Origin: Sediminibacter sp. Hel_I_10
Lineage (GTDB): Bacteria; Bacteroidota; Bacteroidia; Flavobacteriales; Flavobacteriaceae
Reading direction: 5' to 3'
NCBI RefSeq assembly: GCF_000688335.1
Contig: NZ_JHZX01000001.1
Coordinates: 930,001-994,000, forward strand
Length of the DNA stretch: 64,000 nucleotides
Shown: positions 17,197 through 25,214 of the stretch, piece after piece
How positions within the stretch are numbered: position 1 is the stretch's first letter
How the letters are laid out: each line of letters begins with the position of its first letter
Notes under the pieces: model-generated
Seen by the model: only the letters and a program-made list of their open reading frames with translations
Told to the model about the DNA's origin: nothing
The model's database searches: none
Made by a program: the position numbers and the translations under genes

Positions 17197-18702
17197 ATGA
17201 AACTACTTAAAATCACTTTGCTCTGTCTAGTCGCAATCACCTTTACCGGTTGTTTTGAAGATAATGATGATCATCTTATTTCCGCAAGCGAAATCAATGA
17301 TTTTGTATGGAAAGGGATGAACGCCGTATATCTTTATAAAGATGAGATTCCTAATCTAGCCAATGATCGGTTTTCTTCAAATGAAGCGTATGCCAATTAT
17401 TTGAGTAGTTACAACGCTCCCGAGGTCTTATTTGAAAGCTTAATTTATGAACGTGAAACGATAGATCGTTTTAGTGTAATTGTAGATGATTACATCGCTC
17501 TAGAACAGCAATTTTCTGGTGTGTCAATTAGTAACGGCATGGAATACGGTGTTTTTAGACTAACGGAAGAAAGTACCGAAGTTTACGGTTATGTTAGATA
17601 TGTTTTACCAAATACCTCTGCAGAAGCTCAAAATGTTCAAAGAGGGGATGTTTTTTACGGGGTTAATGGTGTACAGTTAACCACACAAAATTATCGTAAT
17701 TTACTTTTTACTACTGAAACCTATAACATCAACTTGGCAACTTATAATGATAATAATACTCCCGAATCCTCTGACGACAGCATCTCAAACACAAACGAAG
17801 TCATTTCTTTGACAGGTGCTGAATATACCGAGAATCCTATTTTTATAAATTCAGTATTAAATGTAGGTAGCGAAACAATTGGCTATTTAATGTATAATGG
17901 TTTTACTGGAACCAACCAATTTGATTCACAACTAAATTCTGTTTTCGGAGAATTTCAATCAGCCGGGATTACTGATTTGGTTCTAGATTTACGATATAAC
18001 GGGGGGGGCTCTGTCAATACGGCAATTTGGTTAGCTTCCATGATCACTGGTCAACATACTGGAGAGTTATTTACTAGAGAAGAATGGAACAGTGAAATTC
18101 AAGCTCAAATTTTAGCTGATAATCCAGAACTATTAGAAAACCCATTCGTTGACGAGATGTTGAAATTCAACAATAATGGTGAAATTACGTTTCAGGAATC
18201 TATAAACAGCTTAAACCTCAATAGAGTGTATGTTTTAACAACACGAAGCACCGCTTCTGCAAGTGAATTGGTAATTAGCGGCCTAACTCCATACATAGAA
18301 GTAATTAAAATAGGCAGTGATACCAGAGGGAAATATCAAGCTTCAAGGACAATCTATGATTCTCCAAATTTTAGTAGACAGGATGCCAACCCAAGACATA
18401 CCTATGCGCTGCAACCATTAATTTTTAAAACGATAAATTCTGCAGGATTTACTGATTTTGACTCTGGTCTTAACCCAAATATCTCGATTTCTGAGAATTT
18501 TGGAAACCTTGGAACATTAGGTGATATTGATGAGCCATTTTTGGCTGAAGCTATAAATGCTATTGAAGGCACAGGTCGATTTTCTGGATTTGACGATTAT
18601 CATGTGGAAGAGTTTTCCAGCTCAAAAGATGATCGTCCGTTTTCTTACGAAATGTATGTTGAAGGAAAAAACACAAGCTCTACAAATTTCATCAACAGGT
18701 AG
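17197..18702 (+). CDS. S41 family peptidase lipoprotein
   Basis: 501 residues from the ATG at 17197, chosen because it begins a lipoprotein signal (MKLLKITLLCLVAITFTGC). The longer frame from 16909 adds 96 residues without conserved features. The N-terminal helical domain (SASEINDFVWKGMNAVYLY) and a PDZ-like segment (NTSAEAQNVQRGDVFYGVNG) precede the protease core. The catalytic serine is in TTRSTASASELV near residue 350 and the lysine in DTRGKYQAS near 377. LVLDLRYNGGGS is the family glycine-rich strand. It is probably an outer-membrane or periplasmic lipoprotein protease. It ends at a strong terminator. Confidence 0.9.
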   Translation: MKLLKITLLCLVAITFTGCFEDNDDHLISASEINDFVWKGMNAVYLYKDEIPNLANDRFSSNEAYANYLSSYNAPEVLFESLIYERETIDRFSVIVDDYIALEQQFSGVSISNGMEYGVFRLTEESTEVYGYVRYVLPNTSAEAQNVQRGDVFYGVNGVQLTTQNYRNLLFTTETYNINLATYNDNNTPESSDDSISNTNEVISLTGAEYTENPIFINSVLNVGSETIGYLMYNGFTGTNQFDSQLNSVFGEFQSAGITDLVLDLRYNGGGSVNTAIWLASMITGQHTGELFTREEWNSEIQAQILADNPELLENPFVDEMLKFNNNGEITFQESINSLNLNRVYVLTTRSTASASELVISGLTPYIEVIKIGSDTRGKYQASRTIYDSPNFSRQDANPRHTYALQPLIFKTINSAGFTDFDSGLNPNISISENFGNLGTLGDIDEPFLAEAINAIEGTGRFSGFDDYHVEEFSSSKDDRPFSYEMYVEGKNTSSTNFINR

Positions 18703-18722
18703 TTCATATTTTTTAAAAATTT

Positions 18723-18764
18723 AAAAGCCCCTTGAATCCATTTGGAATCAAGGGGCTTTTTTTA
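18723..18764 (+). terminator. Bidirectional terminator between the S41 lipoprotein and BtuG-like genes
   Basis: AAAAGCCCCTTGA at 18723-18735 pairs with TCAAGGGGCTTTT at 18748-18760, followed by further T. The flanking genes converge on it. Confidence 0.88.
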
Positions 18765-18780
18765 AGTTGAAAAATGTACT

Positions 18781-19803
18781 CTAATTAAAATACACGCCTC
18801 CAGGAATGATGCCTAAAGTGTGATTAAAAACCTCAGCGTTCGTGTTTAAATCATAAACGCTAAGCACACCATTACTGGCATAATCAAGAGCGTCAAGTCC
18901 GTATAGTAATCCATCTTTGACCTGCATATCGTCAAAACTTAAGCTATCAAATTCGGCTGTGGTAGGAAACGTTGAGGATGAAGCACTCATTTTATATACA
19001 GATCCACCCGCATAAAAGTAAAAGTTACCATTGTCAAAATTTAAATCTGAAGGAGAAGTAACGCCATCTGAAAAAGCAATAGTTTGAATAAGCTCATTGT
19101 TGACAGTATCTATTTCAACTAAGTTTTCCGAAGATAACACCCATACATCTCCTTCATCATCAACTTGAAGGGAATTTGGAGAATTACCAACTGTAATTGA
19201 GGTTTCAAGCTCATCAGTAAGAGTGTTGATAACATCTACTTGATTGCCCTCACCGTAAATACCTGTGGCCACAAAAATTTTATTCCCTACGGTAATGAGT
19301 TCCTCTGGCAAATAACTACAGCTTATCGTATTTACTACAGCTTGTAATGTGAGATCTACTACCGCAACAAAATCATCTGTAGCCGGCGTGTAATCTCCCC
19401 AATTGGTAACATAACCCTTCCCATTACTAATCGTCATATATCTTGGGTTTGATAACCCAGTTTCAATCGTCGCGACCGATTCAAAGGTATATCTATTAAC
19501 CACCTCAATTTTATTAGAACCACTTAAAATAATATAGGCAAAGTCGCCTTCAAAGGCCATGCTTTGCGCTGTATCTCCTAATGCACGGGCATTTACATTA
19601 CCAAAGATGTCATTCTCTACGCTTTCATAATCATTAGAAACGTAAGAGATGGACGCATTTCCCTGCCCAAAATTACCCTCGTGCGTTATTAACAATCCAT
19701 TTTCATAGTCTCCTCTTGGTGCTATGGGTGTCAAATCATCGTCATTACTACAAGATAAACAGGTGAATGCCAAAAAGGCAAGTACAAATAATTTTTTAGT
19801 CAT
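18781..19803 (-). CDS. BtuG-like surface lipoprotein (beta-propeller, DUF5074/YncE-like)
   Basis: 340 residues with a lipobox (LAFLAFTCLSC, Cys near residue 18) followed by an acidic run (SNDDD), a pattern typical of surface-exposed Bacteroidota lipoproteins. The body is a YncE-like propeller with repeated strands such as KIEVVNRYTFESVATIETG, YMTISNGKGYVTNWG and QVDVINTLTDELETSITVG. It lies 4 bases downstream of a TonB receptor under a cobalamin riboswitch. In Bacteroides, BtuG is a propeller lipoprotein that binds B12 very tightly and caps BtuB. The same role is inferred here from fold and context. Confidence 0.8.
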   Translation of the reverse strand: MTKKLFVLAFLAFTCLSCSNDDDLTPIAPRGDYENGLLITHEGNFGQGNASISYVSNDYESVENDIFGNVNARALGDTAQSMAFEGDFAYIILSGSNKIEVVNRYTFESVATIETGLSNPRYMTISNGKGYVTNWGDYTPATDDFVAVVDLTLQAVVNTISCSYLPEELITVGNKIFVATGIYGEGNQVDVINTLTDELETSITVGNSPNSLQVDDEGDVWVLSSENLVEIDTVNNELIQTIAFSDGVTSPSDLNFDNGNFYFYAGGSVYKMSASSSTFPTTAEFDSLSFDDMQVKDGLLYGLDALDYASNGVLSVYDLNTNAEVFNHTLGIIPGGVYFN

Positions 19804-19807
19804 CGTT

Positions 19808-21640
19808 TTAAAAGTTTAAGGTGAATTTAATTGTGTAATTTCTATTTGGCATCGGTCTAAATGCCACATTTTCATAGTAAGTATTGTAGAGGTTGTTGAT
19901 TCTGAAATCGGCAGTACCATTCCAGGTTCCCGTTCTGTTGAAGGTATAAGTAATCCCAAAATTAGCGACATCAAAGGCTTTCAAGTCACCACCAATAATG
20001 GCTACTTCTCCATTGTATAGGTGCTGGTAATAACTTGTAAAATCTTTATAATTGTAAGATAAAGAGGCATTGGCCTTGTGAAGAGGCACATAAAATAAAC
20101 GCTGCGCTTTCTCAATATCTTCTGCTTCGGTATAAGAATAATTTGCTGCCAACAAGAACGTATCATGATCACGTTTCAACTCGTAATTAAACTCAGTTTC
20201 CAAACCATACTGTCTTGCACTAGCAACATTAACTGGGTTCCAACTACCATTAGTACCGTTTGGGCGCCATTGTATGAGATCTGAAGTTTCAATGTAAAAG
20301 GTATTTATCTTAAAACACAGGCTTTTAAATTTGAGCTCATGCCCCAAATCCAATTGATAGGAAGATTCTGGCTTTAAGTTTAAATTTCTGCCGGGGTTCC
20401 AGTACAAATCGTTAAAAGTGGGCACTCTGTAATTTTTGGAAATATTAAGTTTTAAGACATAAGGTTTGAACATCTGATAAGCAAGATCTCCTGAAAACAC
20501 TAACGGGCTCTCAAAATCTGATATAAAATCTTGCCTAATATTAAGCGCATACCTCAATTTAGAGGTTGGTCTATGGCTCATAATCGCCGTAGCAGAGAAG
20601 GCGTTTCTTGAAGGATTTTCAAAACTATCGCCTCGTCCCGTAATATGACTATAATCGGTAATGATGCTCAAATCAAGTTGATTTGACACCTGCTGCTTAT
20701 AGCGATGTTTTAATAACCAAGTGTTGACCTTTCCTTCTGAAAAATTCTTCAAATCCTTATTCTCAAAGTATTGAAATTGTTCAGACAAGTGAACCGCCTT
20801 TAGGTTTGAAGTGTAATTGGCTTTGATATGTGCCCACTCCAACATACTGCGGTAATCTTCGGTTTTATACTTGCTCTTTGATGGTGCCAAAAGTGTTCCT
20901 GAAAATTCTCGGTCACTTCTAAAGTTTTGATGATAGACTTTCAAAACATCAGTATCGTTGAGCACATACCCCAGATTGAAGTTGATGTCCAAATTATTAA
21001 AAGCACCGTTTTCATTTCGTCTGTTGCTACCCAGATATTCGAAATCATTTTCAGAATCAACATAGGCCACTCCCGCATTTGCTGAGATCTTACCATTTCC
21101 GAAGTCGGCTTTATAACCAGCATTCTTTGTATCAAAACTCCCGTAACCTAATTGTAACCGTTGCTCAAAATGCTTCTTAAAGTCTAGCGTATTAGTTAAA
21201 TGAACACTTCCGCCAATGGCACCACTGCCATATTGTACGCTTCCGCCACCACTTCTAATACTAATAGCATCATAATTTGCAGTGCTCAACGTGTTGAAAT
21301 CTACTTGACCGTTGAGCTGGCTATTGATATTGATGCCGTTCCAGATCACTGCAGTTTGAGATGCATTTGTACCACGAAAAGAAGGCGAAGACACCATACC
21401 GTAACCATTCTCCTTGAAATAAATATTGGAATTAAAGCGAAGTACATCTGTTAATGAGGTTCCATTCTTTCTAAGTATAGAATCGTTTAAGATGTTAATT
21501 TTGTAACCTTTAGCGTAGTCCTTAAGCTTAATATCACTTAGCACAACCTCATCCAAGCGTTGGATAGAATCCATGAGCGACTGGGCACGTACAAAGCGCA
21601 CTGAACACAGCAAAAACAGAATTAAGATGGTATATTTCAT
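19808..21640 (-). CDS. TonB-dependent outer-membrane receptor, BtuB-like (vitamin B12)
   Basis: 610 residues: a signal peptide (MKYTILILFLLCSVRFVRAQ), a TonB-box-like LDEVVLSD near residue 30, a plug domain (SLTDVLRFNSNIYFKENGYG, SPSFRGTNASQTAVIWNGIN, SGGGSVQYGSGAIGGSV) and a 22-strand-type barrel ending in aromatic YTIKFTLNF. The short length matches BtuB rather than the 1000-residue SusC type and it lacks a carboxypeptidase-like N-terminal extension. The upstream leader contains a cobalamin riboswitch, which is the strongest evidence that the ligand is B12 or a related corrinoid. Confidence 0.9.
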   Translation of the reverse strand: MKYTILILFLLCSVRFVRAQSLMDSIQRLDEVVLSDIKLKDYAKGYKINILNDSILRKNGTSLTDVLRFNSNIYFKENGYGMVSSPSFRGTNASQTAVIWNGININSQLNGQVDFNTLSTANYDAISIRSGGGSVQYGSGAIGGSVHLTNTLDFKKHFEQRLQLGYGSFDTKNAGYKADFGNGKISANAGVAYVDSENDFEYLGSNRRNENGAFNNLDINFNLGYVLNDTDVLKVYHQNFRSDREFSGTLLAPSKSKYKTEDYRSMLEWAHIKANYTSNLKAVHLSEQFQYFENKDLKNFSEGKVNTWLLKHRYKQQVSNQLDLSIITDYSHITGRGDSFENPSRNAFSATAIMSHRPTSKLRYALNIRQDFISDFESPLVFSGDLAYQMFKPYVLKLNISKNYRVPTFNDLYWNPGRNLNLKPESSYQLDLGHELKFKSLCFKINTFYIETSDLIQWRPNGTNGSWNPVNVASARQYGLETEFNYELKRDHDTFLLAANYSYTEAEDIEKAQRLFYVPLHKANASLSYNYKDFTSYYQHLYNGEVAIIGGDLKAFDVANFGITYTFNRTGTWNGTADFRINNLYNTYYENVAFRPMPNRNYTIKFTLNF

Positions 21641-21677
21641 ATCTCTAAGACTCTTCTCCCGAAAGTCATTGTGATTA

Positions 21678-21870
21678 TGAATAAAGGCAGGTCTCCTGAC
21701 TTATTTTTTGCTGTTTAACCTTCCCATCCCGTAATTTAAAGGACAGTGGTTTTGAAGAAAACAACAACTCTATACAGAGACACTAAACGATTTTAGTGTA
21801 AAACTTACAGTTGCGGGAACAGTTCTGGTCTTTCACCAGATTCCCTTTTAATTGAAGTAGTCATCCTGAA
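21678..21870 (-). ncRNA. Cobalamin riboswitch controlling the btuB-btuG operon
   Basis: Read on the - strand, the leader contains the class hallmarks in order: GGGAATCTGGTGAAAGACCA and then CCCGCAACTGTAAG (21811-21850). A hairpin follows (CACTAAA at 21781 with TTTAGTG), then the B12-box core CCACTGTCC (21741-21749), GGGATGGGAAGG, and the closing AGTCAGGAGACCTGCC near 21686-21702. It lies about 40-230 bases upstream of the receptor start. Binding of adenosylcobalamin would be expected to shut off the operon. The exact 5' border is approximate. Confidence 0.93.
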
Positions 21871-21900
21871 TTTGTTTTTAACCTTTTAAGGGTTTAAAAA

Positions 21901-21943
21901 CTTTCGCTGCGACTAAGTCAAACCAAAATTCGCTGCGAAAGTA
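21901..21943 (-). promoter_or_regulatory. btuB promoter region with an overlapping inverted repeat
   Basis: On the - strand TACTTTCG (21936-21943) is one base off the -7 consensus, and TTTTGG lies about 23 bases further upstream. A 12-base inverted repeat with one mismatch has arms at 21901-21912 and 21930-21941, so one arm covers this element. It could be an operator or the first hairpin of the leader RNA. Confidence 0.45.
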
Positions 21944-21984
21944 AACATTTTGTTTAAGGATTGACCCAAAAGATTAATTAATAT

Positions 21985-21992
21985 TACTTTTG
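21985..21992 (+). promoter_or_regulatory. Putative -7 element for the btuF-C-D-like genes
   Basis: TACTTTTG matches TAnnTTTG, with TTG at 21961-21963 as a possible -33 element 21 bases upstream. It sits 1 base before the ATG at 21994, so transcription would begin after that codon. This favours the ATG at 22012 as the true start. Confidence 0.45.
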
Positions 21993-22011
21993 GATGAACT
22001 CAATTAGTCAT

Positions 22012-23172
22012 ATGCATTTTCCAAGAATTTTTATTTTACTAGTATTCATCCTGTCTTTTTCATGTAAGGAGCACAACACGAAAGCACAACAGGAACTGCC
22101 CATACCAAACGTAGAGGTTGAGAACGTCTCCTTAGACTATGCCGAAGGTTTTTCTATTACCGTTAACGAGAGCTTTAAGGTATTAACTATTAATAACGCC
22201 TGGCCAGATTCTGATAAAACCTTTACTTACGCCTTAGTAGATCGAGACATGTTACCAAAAATAACGATCAACAAAGATGAGTTTGATGGCATTATTGCAA
22301 CTCCCGTTCAAAAAATAGTGGTCACTTCTACAACCCACATCCCTGCTTTAGAGCTTTTAGAAGTTGAGCAAAGCTTAATCGGTTTTCCTGGGACAGATTA
22401 TATTTCTTCGGAAAAAACCAGAGTGCAAATAGATAATGGATCGGTTAGGGAACTGGGTAAAATTGAAGGTATCAATACTGAAGTGTTGCTAGAATTACAG
22501 CCTGAACTTATTGTCACTTTTGGTGTAGATGGCACCAATAAAAGTCTAGCTACTATTGAAACTTCTGGTATTCCTATTCTATACAATGGCGATTGGGTAG
22601 AAAAATCACCTTTGGCAAAAGCCGAATGGATCAAGTTCTTCGGGGCATTGTATAACAAACAACAGCAGGCAGATGCTATCTTTAATGAGATTAAAACCAA
22701 CTACGAAGACGCCAAAAACTTAGCTTCAAAGGTAGACCAAAAACCTACCGTGCTCTGCGGGGCAATGTATAAAGACATTTGGTATTTGCCTAGCGGCACT
22801 AGCCCAGAAGCGCAGTTTTTAAAAGATGCGAATGTTAATTATTTATGGAGTGAGACCACTGGAAAAGGAAGTTTGGCCCTAAGCTTTGAAGCTGTTTTTG
22901 AAAAAGGAAAAAATGCGGACTTGTGGTTAAGTCCATCTTATTACACAAGTTTAGACGCTATAAAAAAAGCAAATAGCCATTACACCCAATTTGAAGCTTT
23001 TAAAAACAAGCAAGTGTACTCATTTGCAAATACTACTGGTGCCACGGGAGGCGTTTTATATTATGAGCTAGGTACCGCTAGGCCCGACTTGGTATTGAAG
23101 GATATGATTAAAATTTGTCATCCAGAATTATTAGGCGATTACAACTTGACTTTTTTCGAAAACATGGAATAA
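22012..23172 (+). CDS. ABC transporter substrate-binding lipoprotein, BtuF-like
   Basis: About 386 residues. The ATG at 22012 starts a clean lipoprotein signal (MHFPRIFILLVFILSFSCKE) and lies downstream of a -7 promoter element, whereas the ATG at 21994 lies only 1 base after it. The class III binding-protein fold is visible: VVTSTTHIPALELL, then LLELQPELIVTFGVDG, the linker helix region SPLAKAEWIKFFGAL and a C-terminal GTARPDLVLKDMIKICHPEL. This family carries corrinoids or siderophores. The divergent B12-regulated receptor argues for cobalamin. Confidence 0.85.
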   Translation: MHFPRIFILLVFILSFSCKEHNTKAQQELPIPNVEVENVSLDYAEGFSITVNESFKVLTINNAWPDSDKTFTYALVDRDMLPKITINKDEFDGIIATPVQKIVVTSTTHIPALELLEVEQSLIGFPGTDYISSEKTRVQIDNGSVRELGKIEGINTEVLLELQPELIVTFGVDGTNKSLATIETSGIPILYNGDWVEKSPLAKAEWIKFFGALYNKQQQADAIFNEIKTNYEDAKNLASKVDQKPTVLCGAMYKDIWYLPSGTSPEAQFLKDANVNYLWSETTGKGSLALSFEAVFEKGKNADLWLSPSYYTSLDAIKKANSHYTQFEAFKNKQVYSFANTTGATGGVLYYELGTARPDLVLKDMIKICHPELLGDYNLTFFENME

Positions 23173-23244
23173 TCTTAGTATTTAAAAACAAGGACTTTAC
23201 ACTAAAACCACAACTTTTCATCTCATCCTTTTTAGAGCAGCCCA

Positions 23245-24267
23245 TTGACTATCAAAAACACATCTGTACTCGTAATCTTATCGGCCATCTTGATCGTCTG
23301 TTTCTTTATGAATATTAGTTTAGGCTCTGTAAGCATTCCCGTTAGTCATGTGATCTCGGCAGTTTTCGGAACCTCAGACCATGAGTCGTGGCAATACATA
23401 ATTGTAGATTACAGGCTACCAAAGGCCATCACAGCCATTTTGGTAGGATCTGGATTAGGAATTTCGGGTTTAATGATGCAAACCCTTTTTAGAAATCCTT
23501 TGGCCGGGCCTTTTGTTTTAGGTATAAGTTCTGGTGCTAGTTTAGGCGTAGCTTTGGTTATTTTAGGCTCGGGACTCTTTGGTGGCGTTTTTGCAGGAGT
23601 ACTCATTTCAAAATGGAGCATTGTTATAGCCGCCAGTTTAGGAAGTTTTCTTGTGCTGCTTGCCGTACTATTGATCTCCGCTAAAGTGAGAGATACCATG
23701 GCCATACTTATCATTGGGTTAATGTTTGGAAGCATTACAGCTGCCATTGTAAGCGTGTTATCCTACTTTAGTTCTGCGGAACAATTACAACAATACATAT
23801 TTTGGGGTTTTGGAAGCCTAGGTAATTTATCATGGGACGAACTTTGGATTTTCTTCGGAATTTATGCCTTGGGACTACTATTTGCTATAGCCTCTTTAAA
23901 AGCACTAGACACCTTTTTACTTGGAGAGAATTATGCCAAAAGTTTAGGTCTAAATATTAAGCAAAGTCGCTTAATTATCATTCTAGCCACAAGCCTTTTG
24001 GCGGGATCGATTACGGCCTTTGCAGGACCTATAGCATTTATAGGCTTAGCCATTCCGCATCTCACACGTCAACTTTTTGACACATCAAGCCATCGCATCC
24101 TATTGCCCGCAGTATTTTTAATTGGAGCTATCGTCATGCTTATTTGTGACAGTATTGCCCAATTACCAACAAGTGACTATATGTTACCAATAAACGCCAT
24201 TACCTCATTAATTGGAGCGCCTGTGGTGGTTTGGCTTTTGGTTAAACAACGTAAAATGATATTTTAA
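23245..24267 (+). CDS. ABC transporter permease, BtuC/FecCD family
   Basis: 340 residues with about 9-10 membrane helices. The family signatures are NPLAGPFVLGISSGASLG near residue 90 and AGPIAFIGLAIPHLTRQLF near 270, which contacts the ATPase. The start is a TTG: an in-frame TAG at 23233 leaves no room for an ATG, and the first ATG (23308) would cut the first helix. It follows the binding protein by 72 bases and precedes the ATPase by 61. It forms the inner-membrane channel of the presumed B12 importer. Confidence 0.9.
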   Translation: MTIKNTSVLVILSAILIVCFFMNISLGSVSIPVSHVISAVFGTSDHESWQYIIVDYRLPKAITAILVGSGLGISGLMMQTLFRNPLAGPFVLGISSGASLGVALVILGSGLFGGVFAGVLISKWSIVIAASLGSFLVLLAVLLISAKVRDTMAILIIGLMFGSITAAIVSVLSYFSSAEQLQQYIFWGFGSLGNLSWDELWIFFGIYALGLLFAIASLKALDTFLLGENYAKSLGLNIKQSRLIIILATSLLAGSITAFAGPIAFIGLAIPHLTRQLFDTSSHRILLPAVFLIGAIVMLICDSIAQLPTSDYMLPINAITSLIGAPVVVWLLVKQRKMIF

Positions 24268-24328
24268 TACAAATCAAAAACTTTAAATGTTATTCAAATT
24301 AGCTAGACTAAAGACCTAGATTTAACAC

Positions 24329-25120
24329 ATGTTAGACAACACATCATCCATACTAAAAACCTCCAAGCTCGCTATTGGCTATACGTCAAAAAAAGGGACT
24401 ACTGTGGTTGCCAGTGACATTCATCTCGAATTAAAAAAAGGGGAACTCATTGGTCTTGTAGGTGCAAATGGTATAGGAAAATCGACATTATTAAGAACGT
24501 TAGCAACCATACAACAACCATTAAGCGGTAGCATGACACTAAGGGGAACACCTCTGGAAAGTCATAGCGCCATAGATTTGGCCAAAATCATGAGCTTAGT
24601 GCTTACAGAACAATTGATGTCTAAAAACCTTTCCGTTTTTGAACTCATTGCGCTCGGTAGGCAACCTTACACCAATTGGATGGGAAAACTTTCAGCAATT
24701 GACATTGGCATGGTAGACCAAGCCTTAGAACAAACCAATCTTACAGAATTAAGAGATCGCAAATGTTTTGAGTTGAGTGATGGGCAATTACAAAAAGCCA
24801 TGATTGCAAGGGCCTTAGCCCAAGATACAGACCTGATAATTCTAGATGAACCTACAACTCATTTAGACATGTATCACAAGGCTTATATTTTAAAGTTGCT
24901 GCAACAATTAGCCCAACACACGCAAAAAACTATTTTATTTTCTTCTCATGAAATAGATCTGGCCATTCAGCTCTGTGATACCATGATTGTGATGACCAAG
25001 GATCAAGTGGTCACAGATGCACCCTGTAAATTAATTGAACAAGGGGTTTTTAAATCTCTTTTCTCTAAAGACCTCATTGATTTTGATGAAAAGACAGGGA
25101 GTTTCAAAGTTAGAAAGTGA
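24329..25120 (+). CDS. ABC transporter ATP-binding protein, BtuD/FecE-like
   Basis: 263 residues. Walker A is GANGIGKSTLLRT near residue 47, the Q-loop region is LVLTEQLMSK, the signature motif is the variant ELSDGQLQKAMIARAL, Walker B is DLIILDEPTTHLD, and the switch His is in FSSHEIDLA. This is the cytoplasmic ATPase that drives the BtuC-like permease. The LSDGQ in place of LSGGQ is common in this subfamily and does not imply loss of function. It is the last gene of the + strand transport unit. Confidence 0.93.
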   Translation: MLDNTSSILKTSKLAIGYTSKKGTTVVASDIHLELKKGELIGLVGANGIGKSTLLRTLATIQQPLSGSMTLRGTPLESHSAIDLAKIMSLVLTEQLMSKNLSVFELIALGRQPYTNWMGKLSAIDIGMVDQALEQTNLTELRDRKCFELSDGQLQKAMIARALAQDTDLIILDEPTTHLDMYHKAYILKLLQQLAQHTQKTILFSSHEIDLAIQLCDTMIVMTKDQVVTDAPCKLIEQGVFKSLFSKDLIDFDEKTGSFKVRK

Positions 25121-25186
25121 CCTTATTCTTTTAAAATAGCCTTCAAATCGTGATCAGCTTGTCAATCCTTTTTTCATCAAAAAAAC

Positions 25187-25194
25187 TATCTTTG
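25187..25194 (+). promoter_or_regulatory. Putative -7 element of the rmuC promoter
   Basis: TATCTTTG matches TAnnTTTG exactly and lies 20 bases before the start codon. The -33 region is not clear at the standard spacing. Confidence 0.4.
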
Positions 25195-25214
25195 ATGAAA
25201 CTTCTTATCAAAAC

